This document shows, piece after piece, positions 1 through 5,206 of a DNA stretch of 7,027 nucleotides. The notes beneath the pieces were generated by a model. The model made no database searches and had not been told where the DNA came from. It worked only from the letters and a program-made list of their open reading frames with translations. How positions within the stretch are numbered: the first letter of the stretch is position 1; the number at the start of each line of letters is the position of its first letter. A program made the position numbers and the translations under genes. Source of the stretch: Lachnospiraceae bacterium (GTDB lineage: Bacteria; Bacillota; Clostridia; Lachnospirales; Lachnospiraceae); assembly GCA_024699395.1 (NCBI GenBank), contig JAILPU010000019.1:1-7027 (forward strand). Reading direction: 5' to 3'.

Positions 1-1347
1 GGATTCCTTGGACAACAATGTGATTGTTTCCGGATTTCCTGCAATATTCCCGACACCCTTGTAGTTGATCACATACCACCGGGTACCGGCAAAATTCAAG
101 GTTTGCATCTCATCCGCCGGTCGGGTGATACAATAGTCCAGAAAATCGGATTTTGTGGCTATGTTTTTTAAAGGCTTTTGATGAAGCTTTGGAATATCAA
201 TAAGTAACGGTCTCGAAGAAAAATCAGATCCTTCTTCATAAATGACTTCAGCCAACAGATAGACTTTCCATGAAGTATCATAGTCACCCGGAAGCTCAAA
301 TGTAGCGATACCGGTATTGTCGTAGAAATCCGTTTCCGGTTTTAAATGACCATAATACAGAATTTTGGCCCCGATTTCATTGTATTTTTTATCTGTAATG
401 AAAATACTCAGTGTATCCAAATGGATCGAACACTTGTATGGCACGGATATCGTATTATACCAGCGGTTGATATCGCCGTTTAGATCAACTGCAATATCAT
501 CTGTGGCGAAGGTGATTTTCATTTCTGTATCTTCACATTTTTGAGGAGCACGAAGGATTCCGTCATATGAACTGTCCTTACCGCCGTCGACAGCAGATAC
601 GAAGAGAATATCCTTTTTCTCCATTTCAAAAGCAGGGCGAACTCCGTATGAGGCACTGCTTTCATCATGTACAGAGGCACCTTCTGCAACTATAATGCCG
701 TTGCCTTGGACAAAAGCAGCTTTATCTGATTCAAGCCCCGGCGTTCGTAACCACCAGCTTGCTTTATTCTCTTGGGGATTTAAAGTATCTGTCAAAAGAA
801 GATCATCATTTAGCATATTTGCCTCTTCAACAGACAGGGGCCAGAAAGGAGCATTTGCCACACCGGGGCCACTGATGTTATTGGCTTTATATGTTTCGGC
901 GCCGTAATTATCGCTGTAACCGTTAAGGTCTACCGGCTTGATATATCTTACTTCATTGAAGGAAAAACGTTCTTCAACCCGGCTCATAAGCGATTTCAGG
1001 TTGCTTGTGCTGTAATAATTGTCTTGTCTGTCATTCGAAGCATAACTGCCATAGGTGATGATATTGTCTGAAATAAATGTGATTGTATCCGAGGAGGATA
1101 GTATTCCGTCATTTTCATATCCTATAACCCTCCAGGAAGCGTAGGCATTATTACCCATGTGCACCCTTGCAGCCTTACCTGTGTTACAGTTTTTTCTAAG
1201 TACCTCAGAACCCAATTGTATATTTTGGGTCACGGTTTCCGGTGATTCGGCATTTGCCGTAATCTGTTGATCGGGTATGATAAAACTCAGTGCGCACAGC
1301 ACTATGCCAAGTATTTGGGTAAGCTTTCTTGCCGGTTGGGTTCTCAT
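1..1347 (-). CDS. Secreted DUF6273-type protein with Ig-like spacer, C-terminus off the left edge
   Basis: An open frame of 449 codons without a stop runs to base 1, so the C-terminus lies outside the window. The start at 1347 is chosen because a GGAGG lies 11 bases upstream and the product then opens with a textbook signal peptide: basic residues 4-8, hydrophobic core about 12-24, and a likely cut after A-N-A (residues 31-33). An in-frame ATG at 1365 has no ribosome binding site. Residues about 60-255 resemble the DUF6273 domain of secreted clostridial proteins: W-R-V-I-G-Y at 72-77, D-T-I-T-F-I-S at 87-93, WWLRTPG at 198-204, GVRPAF at 235-240, then ILFVSA at 247-252. Residues about 270-388 look like a beta-rich Ig-like spacer. 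From about 419 a second DUF6273-like unit begins (RWYVINY, then ETITLLS). The protein is probably surface-exposed or secreted; its function is unknown. The family call is from memory of motifs; the secretion call is firmer. Confidence 0.8.
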   Translation of the reverse strand, partial: MRTQPARKLTQILGIVLCALSFIIPDQQITANAESPETVTQNIQLGSEVLRKNCNTGKAARVHMGNNAYASWRVIGYENDGILSSSDTITFISDNIITYGSYASNDRQDNYYSTSNLKSLMSRVEERFSFNEVRYIKPVDLNGYSDNYGAETYKANNISGPGVANAPFWPLSVEEANMLNDDLLLTDTLNPQENKASWWLRTPGLESDKAAFVQGNGIIVAEGASVHDESSASYGVRPAFEMEKKDILFVSAVDGGKDSSYDGILRAPQKCEDTEMKITFATDDIAVDLNGDINRWYNTISVPYKCSIHLDTLSIFITDKKYNEIGAKILYYGHLKPETDFYDNTGIATFELPGDYDTSWKVYLLAEVIYEEGSDFSSRPLLIDIPKLHQKPLKNIATKSDFLDYCITRPADEMQTLNFAGTRWYVINYKGVGNIAGNPETITLLSKES

Positions 1348-1409
1348 GGTCTTTTTTTCCTCCATATCTGCTAATACAGTAAATGACCTTATGTGTTATT
1401 GCTCTTACA

Positions 1410-1415
1410 ATTATA
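1410..1415 (-). promoter_or_regulatory. Possible -10 box for the secreted DUF6273-type gene
   Basis: Read on the minus strand this is a perfect TATAAT, about 63 bases before the chosen start codon of the minus-strand gene. No good -35 is seen at 16-18 bases (the 17-base position reads TTTCAG) and there is no TG extension. It is therefore a weak candidate, supported mainly by its position in the divergent intergenic region. Confidence 0.3.
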
Positions 1416-1464
1416 AACTAAAACTTCGCAAACTGAAATGCCAAACATTATTGGCTTATTGCCC

Positions 1465-1493
1465 TTGACAACAGACAGTTAGGTGAGTATAAC
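1465..1493 (+). promoter_or_regulatory. Sigma-A type promoter of the feo operon
   Basis: A perfect -35 TTGACA (1465-1470) is followed after 17 bases by TATAAC (1488-1493), five of six matches to the -10 consensus. Transcription should begin near base 1500, giving a leader of only about 30 bases before feoA. This also argues against an upstream ATG at 1499 as the translation start. Confidence 0.75.
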
Positions 1494-1517
1494 TATAAAT
1501 GTTAGGAAAGGCTAACA
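1477..1517 (+). promoter_or_regulatory. Tandem inverted-repeat operator, probably iron-responsive (DtxR/IdeR-like)
   Basis: Two 18-bp imperfect palindromes lie 23 bases apart. The first, AGTTAGGTGAGTATAACT (1477-1494), covers the spacer and -10 box. The second, TGTTAGGAAAGGCTAACA (1500-1517), covers the expected transcription start. They agree at 12 of 18 positions, including GTTAGG on the left and TAAC on the right. The second closely resembles the known DtxR/IdeR iron box core TTAGGTTAGCCTAAC, differing at two positions plus the centre. A metal-loaded repressor bound here would block RNA polymerase, which fits an iron-uptake operon. The repeats are seen directly; the identity of the regulator is inferred. 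Confidence 0.6.
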
Positions 1518-1531
1518 CGAAAGGGATTATT

Positions 1532-1765
1532 ATGTCAACACTTAAGGATGCGGCGGTAGGCCGGACATTTATTATAAAAAAAGTTAACGGAGAAGGCGCC
1601 ATCAGAAGGCGCATTATGGATATGGGGCTCACCAAAGGCACAAAGGTTTTGGTTAGAAAAGTGGCGCCTCTTGGAGATCCCATAGAGATAACGGTAAGAG
1701 GGTATGAGCTCACCATAAGAAAAGCGGATGCGGATATCGTGGAAGTTGAGCCCTACAAAGAATAG
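1532..1765 (+). CDS. feoA: FeoA, small ferrous-iron transport partner protein
   Basis: A 77-residue cytoplasmic protein of the FeoA family, an SH3-like beta-barrel that is thought to bind and modulate FeoB. Family hallmarks are clear: an R-R-R-I-M-D-M-G-L block (about residues 25-33), KGTKV, then APLGDPIEI (about 45-53) and VRGYELTIRK (about 55-64), ending in an acidic tail. Length is normal for the family (about 75-85). The start at 1532 is preferred because AAAGGG lies 6 bases upstream; the in-frame ATG 11 codons earlier sits at the predicted transcription start with no room for a ribosome binding site. It is first in the operon, 63 bases before feoB, directly under the promoter and paired operator. 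The assignment is secure; the exact effect of FeoA on FeoB is not settled even in well-studied bacteria. Confidence 0.95.
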   Translation: MSTLKDAAVGRTFIIKKVNGEGAIRRRIMDMGLTKGTKVLVRKVAPLGDPIEITVRGYELTIRKADADIVEVEPYKE

Positions 1766-1766
1766 G

Positions 1767-1799
1767 GGGGCATAGTAAACACAAAGGTGTGAATGCCCC
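1767..1799 (+). promoter_or_regulatory. Intercistronic hairpin between feoA and feoB
   Basis: GGGGCAT (1767-1773) pairs perfectly with ATGCCCC (1793-1799). Inside it ACAC (1779-1782) and GTGT (1787-1790) form a second short stem closed by an AAAG loop. There is no T run after it, so it is not an intrinsic terminator. It begins just after the feoA stop codon and ends 17 bases before the feoB ribosome binding site. It could protect the feoA part of the message or tune the FeoA:FeoB ratio; that role is inferred. Confidence 0.5.
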
Positions 1800-1828
1800 A
1801 TGGAAGAAAGCTTTACGGAGGAAATATA

Positions 1829-3958
1829 TTGGGTATAAGGATTGCGCTTGCGGGTAACCCCAACAGCGGAAAAACAACTCTTTTTAATACACTTACAGGT
1901 TCCAATCAGTTTGTGGGAAACTGGGCCGGCGTGACGGTGGAGAAAAAGGTGGGGAAGCTTAAGGACCACGAGGATGTGGAGATCATAGACCTTCCCGGAA
2001 TCTACTCCCTGTCCCCTTATACACTTGAGGAAGTGGTGGCAAGAAATTTTCTCATAGATGAGGAGCCTGACGTAATTTTAAATATTGTGGACGGAACCAA
2101 CCTGGAGAGAAATCTCTATCTTACCACCCAGCTTATCGAGCTGGGAATTCCCGTGGTTATAGCCATCAACATGATGGATGTGGTGCGCAAGAAAGGGGAC
2201 AGCCTTAAGACGGAGGAACTATCCAAAAAGCTGGGCTGCACAATAGTTGAGATATCCGCACTTAAGAGTGAGATGACTCTTGAGGCGGCTACCATGGCCA
2301 TCGAGGCAGCCAGAAAAGAAATAAGGGTTCCCATGCATTCCTTCAGCGGACCGGTGGAGCACGCTCTGGCTCATATTGAGGAGGCGGTGGTTCATGATTT
2401 CCCGGAGGACAAGCAAAGGTGGTATTCCATCAAGATTTTCGAGCGGGACAAAAAGGTGTACGAACGACTTAAGATTGCTCCCGAAAAGCTTGCCCATATT
2501 GAAAAAGATATAGCCCGTGCCGAGCAGGAGATGGATGATGATGCGGAAAGCATTATCACCAACGAGCGGTACAATTACGTATGCGATATTTTAAAAGGCA
2601 TATATATCAAAAAAAATGCGGGGAAATTATCGGCTTCCGACCAAATAGACCGCATCGTAACCGGAAGGATAACAGGTCTTCCCGTGTTTGCTCTTATCAT
2701 GTTTTTGATTTATTGGATCTCCATGGTGGGAGTGGGGGCAACCATGACCAACTGGGCTAATAACAGGCTTTTTGGCGAAGGTTTTTGGGCTTTCGGCAAA
2801 TGGGTTCCCGGCATCCCTGTAATGGCTGAGTCCTTGCTTGACAGTCTTAAAGTTAACGAAGTGATTAAGAGCCTTGTTATAGACGGAATCATCTCCGGAG
2901 TGGGGGCGGTTCTTGGATTTTTGCCCCAGATGTTTGTGCTGTTTTTCATGCTGGCTTTTGTGGAAGCAACGGGTTACATGGCAAGAGTGGCTTTTGTTTT
3001 GGACAGGATTTTCAGGAAGTTCGGTCTCTCGGGAAAGAGCTTTATCCCTATCCTTATAGGCACAGGTTGCGGTGTTCCCGGCATCATGTCCTCCAGAACA
3101 ATAGAAAATGAAATGGACAGACGTATGACCATTATGACCACCACCTTTATACCCTGCGGGGCAAAGGTTCCTTTTATTGCCATGATTGCGGGAAGTGTTT
3201 TCGGCGGCAGTCCATGGGTGTCCACGGGGGCTTATTTTATCGGAGTTACAGCCATTATCACCTCCGGAATTATTTTGAAAAAAACAAAGCGTTTCGCGTC
3301 TAAACCCACACCCTTTGTTATGGAGCTTCCGGCATATCACTGGCCCGACATCCCCAACGTGCTCTACAGCGCATGGGACAGGGCATGGAGTTTTGTTAAA
3401 AAAGCAGGGACGGTTATACTTCTCTCTGCTGTTATCATATGGTTCCTCTCCAGGTTTGGCTTCAGGGGAGGAAGCTTTGGATTCTTAGCGGAAGATGAGA
3501 TTGGAAAGAGTATTCTCGCCCGCATAGGAAGCGTGATTTCCGTAATATTTATCCCGCTTGGTTGGGGCAACTGGCAGTCGACGGTGGGAACCATCACCGG
3601 ACTTGCGGCCAAGGAAAATATTGTCAGCACTTTGGGTGTTCTGTATGGTCCCAAGACCCAAGGCATTGCCGGCGCCTTTACAAAGGCTTCCGGTATGAGC
3701 TTCCTTATCTTCAATCTTTTGTGTGCGCCCTGCTTTGCTGCTATGAGCGCCATAAAGAGCGAGATGAACAGTGCAAAGTGGACTGCTTTCGCTATAGGGT
3801 ACGAGTGCTTTTATGCCTATGTGGTTTCCTTTGTGGTATACCAGCTTATGAGAATGGCAGAGGGACAGAAAAATGCAATCGGCATAGTGCTGTCCGCAGT
3901 CTGCATCATAGTATCCGGCTGGCTGATTCTTCGTAAGGGTACTACCGTGACGGAGTAA
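1829..3958 (+). CDS. feoB: FeoB, GTP-dependent ferrous iron transporter
   Basis: A 709-residue inner-membrane Fe(II) permease with an N-terminal G-protein domain. The G motifs are all present: G1 GNPNSGKT (9-16), G2 Thr within VTVEKK (about 35-40), G3 DLPG (54-57), G4 NMMD (114-117) and G5 SA (143-144). After a helical linker come the membrane segments, beginning near residue 283. The two Cys-containing Gate regions are intact: GCGVPG (413-418) followed by FIPCGAKVPF, and CAPC (632-635) after the AAKENIVSTLG stretch. Hydrophobic segments continue to near the C-terminus. Length is within the usual 650-780. The start is TTG at 1829: GGAGG (1817-1821) lies 7 bases upstream, and the G1 motif then begins at residue 9 as usual. 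An ATG 12 codons upstream has no ribosome binding site and lies in the hairpin stem. It follows feoA and precedes a Cys-rich accessory gene by 15 bases. Confidence 0.97.
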   Translation: MGIRIALAGNPNSGKTTLFNTLTGSNQFVGNWAGVTVEKKVGKLKDHEDVEIIDLPGIYSLSPYTLEEVVARNFLIDEEPDVILNIVDGTNLERNLYLTTQLIELGIPVVIAINMMDVVRKKGDSLKTEELSKKLGCTIVEISALKSEMTLEAATMAIEAARKEIRVPMHSFSGPVEHALAHIEEAVVHDFPEDKQRWYSIKIFERDKKVYERLKIAPEKLAHIEKDIARAEQEMDDDAESIITNERYNYVCDILKGIYIKKNAGKLSASDQIDRIVTGRITGLPVFALIMFLIYWISMVGVGATMTNWANNRLFGEGFWAFGKWVPGIPVMAESLLDSLKVNEVIKSLVIDGIISGVGAVLGFLPQMFVLFFMLAFVEATGYMARVAFVLDRIFRKFGLSGKSFIPILIGTGCGVPGIMSSRTIENEMDRRMTIMTTTFIPCGAKVPFIAMIAGSVFGGSPWVSTGAYFIGVTAIITSGIILKKTKRFASKPTPFVMELPAYHWPDIPNVLYSAWDRAWSFVKKAGTVILLSAVIIWFLSRFGFRGGSFGFLAEDEIGKSILARIGSVISVIFIPLGWGNWQSTVGTITGLAAKENIVSTLGVLYGPKTQGIAGAFTKASGMSFLIFNLLCAPCFAAMSAIKSEMNSAKWTAFAIGYECFYAYVVSFVVYQLMRMAEGQKNAIGIVLSAVCIIVSGWLILRKGTTVTE

Positions 3959-3973
3959 AATATAGAGGTAAGT

Positions 3974-4153
3974 ATGGAGTGGCTTTTGGATAATTACGGA
4001 AATATAATCGTATGTATGATTGTAGGGGCGGTTGTTACAGGGGCCCTTCTTTCTGTTTTGCATGACAGAAAGAACAGAAAATGCGGCTGCTCTCAGGGTT
4101 GTGCCAACTGTCCCGCGAGCAAAAATAATTGTTGTAAAAAGTCAGGTTCATAG
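3974..4153 (+). CDS. FeoB-associated Cys-rich membrane protein
   Basis: A 59-residue peptide translated from ATG at 3974, with GAGG (3965-3968) 5 bases upstream and only 15 bases after the feoB stop. Residues about 10-29 form one hydrophobic membrane segment. They are followed by a basic stretch (D-R-K-N-R-K, 31-36) and a short soluble tail with six cysteines: C-G-C at 37-39, C43, C46-P, and C53-C54. This architecture and position match the small FeoB-associated Cys-rich membrane proteins of Firmicutes. The positive-inside rule would place the Cys tail in the cytoplasm, where it might bind Fe(II) or pass it on from FeoB; that role is inferred. It is not similar to the winged-helix FeoC of enterobacteria. 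The gene is easily missed because of its size. Confidence 0.85.
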   Translation: MEWLLDNYGNIIVCMIVGAVVTGALLSVLHDRKNRKCGCSQGCANCPASKNNCCKKSGS

Positions 4154-4161
4154 TTTATAAT
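4132..4161 (+). promoter_or_regulatory. Possible promoter for dapF
   Basis: TTGTAA (4132-4137, four of six -35 matches) is followed after 18 bases by a perfect TATAAT (4156-4161). Transcription would start near 4168, giving about 36 bases of leader that include the dapF ribosome binding site. It overlaps the end of the Cys-rich gene. No terminator is visible between feo and dapF, so read-through from the feo promoter is also possible. Confidence 0.45.
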
Positions 4162-4203
4162 TCATTTCGAAAAATTTTGACAACGACTTTGGGAGGATAC
4201 AAC

Positions 4204-5070
4204 ATGTTATTTACAAAGATGCAGGGCTGTGGAAATGATTATATTTATATAGACACCAACAAAGAGGGTCGCCCCGAAGGGGATCTTAAGGCATTTATAA
4301 AAAGAGTATCCGACAGGCATTTTGGCGTGGGAGGAGACGGCGTTATCTTTATCAACACTCTTGACGGTAAAGAGGCTGATTTTGAGATGGAGATGTATAA
4401 TGCCGACGGTTCCTATTCAGAGATGTGCGGCAACGGCATAAGATGTGTTGCCAAGTATGTGTACGATAAAGGTCTCACCGACAAAAAGGATTTAAGAATC
4501 ATGAGCGGCGGCCGCGTAAGGTTTATTGAGCTTACCACAGAAAACGATAAGGTTAAAAAGGTTAGAGTAAATATGGGAGCTCCCATATTGGAGCCTGCAC
4601 AGATTCCCGTTTCCGTTGAGGATAAAAAGATTGCAGAAAGTGACAAGATTGTCAGCTTACCCATAACTGTTTTAAACAAAGAATACAAGATTACCTGCGT
4701 ATCCATGGGTAATCCCCACGCTGTTATTTTACTGGATGAGAGTGAGGATCTTGATAACTTTGATATCAACGGCATAGGTCCCAAGTTTGAGTTCAATCCC
4801 TTCTTCCCCAAGGGAGTTAATGCGGAATTTGTTAAGATTGATGACAAAAACAATGTTCACATGAGAGTGTGGGAGCGAGGCACCGGAGAAACTCTCGCCT
4901 GCGGAACGGGATGTTGCGCAACGGCTGTTGCATGTGTACTTAACGGCCTCACCAAGGACCATGTTACCGTTCATGTACTCGGGGGAGAGATTGAGATCGA
5001 ATGGGATCATGACAAAAATGTCATTTTCATGACCGGACCCGCTGAGATAGTTTTTGACGGAGAAATTTAA
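4204..5070 (+). CDS. dapF: Diaminopimelate epimerase
   Basis: A 288-residue cytoplasmic, cofactor-independent epimerase that converts LL-diaminopimelate to meso-diaminopimelate, the precursor of lysine and of the peptidoglycan cross-link. Both catalytic cysteines are present in family motifs: Cys75 in NADGS...MCGNGIRC (66-81) and Cys233 in ERGTGETLACGTG (224-236). The N-terminal M-Q-G-C-G-N-D (6-12) and VGGDG (42-46) substrate-site motifs are also intact. Length is near the usual 270-285. The start at 4204 is chosen for GGGAGG (4191-4196) 7 bases upstream; an in-frame TTG 9 codons earlier has no ribosome binding site. The neighbouring dapL supplies its substrate, which supports a functional pairing in this cluster. 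Nothing looks damaged. Confidence 0.97.
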   Translation: MLFTKMQGCGNDYIYIDTNKEGRPEGDLKAFIKRVSDRHFGVGGDGVIFINTLDGKEADFEMEMYNADGSYSEMCGNGIRCVAKYVYDKGLTDKKDLRIMSGGRVRFIELTTENDKVKKVRVNMGAPILEPAQIPVSVEDKKIAESDKIVSLPITVLNKEYKITCVSMGNPHAVILLDESEDLDNFDINGIGPKFEFNPFFPKGVNAEFVKIDDKNNVHMRVWERGTGETLACGTGCCATAVACVLNGLTKDHVTVHVLGGEIEIEWDHDKNVIFMTGPAEIVFDGEI

Positions 5071-5091
5071 AAATTGATTTAAAAAATAGTA

Positions 5092-5120
5092 TTGACAAGT
5101 GATAAAAAGGGTGATATCTT
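5092..5120 (+). promoter_or_regulatory. Promoter upstream of the asnB leader
   Basis: A perfect -35 TTGACA (5092-5097), a 17-base spacer ending in TG plus one base (5112-5114), and TATCTT (5115-5120) make a credible extended -10 promoter. Transcription should begin near base 5127. The start is immediately followed by a hairpin and an intrinsic terminator, so full-length asnB message from this promoter must read through that terminator. Confidence 0.65.
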
Positions 5121-5126
5121 TTCCTC

Positions 5127-5148
5127 ATTAAGACAAAGGCGTCTTGGT
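5127..5148 (+). promoter_or_regulatory. Candidate antiterminator hairpin (ANTAR-like hexaloop) in the asnB leader
   Basis: AAGAC (5130-5134) pairs with GTCTT (5141-5145) around the six-base loop AAAGGC (5135-5140). Two U-G pairs and an A-U pair can extend the stem to 5127/5148. The loop has A at position 1 and G at position 4, the known signature of RNA hairpins bound by ANTAR-domain antiterminators such as NasR and EutV. The hairpin shares bases 5137-5147 with the first arm of the terminator, so the two structures are mutually exclusive. Published ANTAR targets have two such hairpins; a convincing second one was not found. The structure is seen; the regulator is inferred. Confidence 0.45.
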
Positions 5149-5172
5149 TCAACCAAGGCGTCTCTTTTTTTT
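5137..5172 (+). terminator. Intrinsic terminator / attenuator before asnB
   Basis: AGGCGTCTTGG (5137-5147) pairs with CCAAGGCGTCT (5153-5163) around the loop TTCAA, giving 11 pairs of which two are G-U. One base later there are eight consecutive T (5165-5172). It may end the dapF transcript. It also lies downstream of the promoter at 5092-5120 and only 19 bases before the asnB ribosome binding site, with no promoter after it, which is the layout of a leader attenuator. Confidence 0.8.
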
Positions 5173-5206
5173 ACATTTTAAAAATCTAAAAAAGGAGGAA
5201 TTTGGC

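Noticed and set aside
695..907. 70-codon plus-strand open frame opposite the secreted protein
   Set aside because: It is antisense to the conserved WWLRTPG region of the minus-strand gene, with no ribosome binding site or family features.
1348..1365. ATG at 1365 as the start of the minus-strand secreted protein
   Set aside because: No ribosome binding site precedes it. The GGAGG within these codons serves the ATG at 1347, which also gives the better signal peptide.
1499..1531. Upstream ATG at 1499 as the start of feoA, adding 11 residues
   Set aside because: It coincides with the predicted transcription start and overlaps the second operator palindrome, so no ribosome binding site could precede it. 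The ATG at 1532 has AAAGGG at the right distance and gives the usual FeoA N-terminus.
1793..1828. ATG at 1793 as the start of feoB, adding 12 residues
   Set aside because: No ribosome binding site precedes it and it lies in the second arm of the 1767-1799 hairpin. TTG at 1829 has an optimal GGAGG 7 bases upstream.
2627..3340. 237-codon open frame on the minus strand opposite feoB
   Set aside because: It lies wholly antisense to the conserved membrane part of FeoB, its product has no recognisable family features, and it is best explained as a shadow of the real frame.
3562..3936. 124-codon open frame in another forward frame inside feoB
   Set aside because: It overlaps the conserved second Gate region of FeoB, its translation is low-complexity Cys/Arg-rich, and no credible start signal is present.
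4177..4203. TTG at 4177 as the dapF start, and TTGACA at 4177-4182 as a -35 box
   Set aside because: The TTG has no ribosome binding site, whereas ATG at 4204 has GGGAGG. A -10 box 17 bases after TTGACA would fall on the start codon and reads CAACAT.
5144..5206. TTG at 5144 as the asnB start, adding 21 residues
   Set aside because: It lies inside the terminator stem, and the extension would bury the Cys that must follow the initiator Met to act as the glutaminase nucleophile.
5071..5206. T-box or lysine riboswitch before asnB
   Set aside because: The leader from the predicted start to the terminator is only about 45 bases, far too short for either, and no T-box sequence or lysine aptamer helices are seen.
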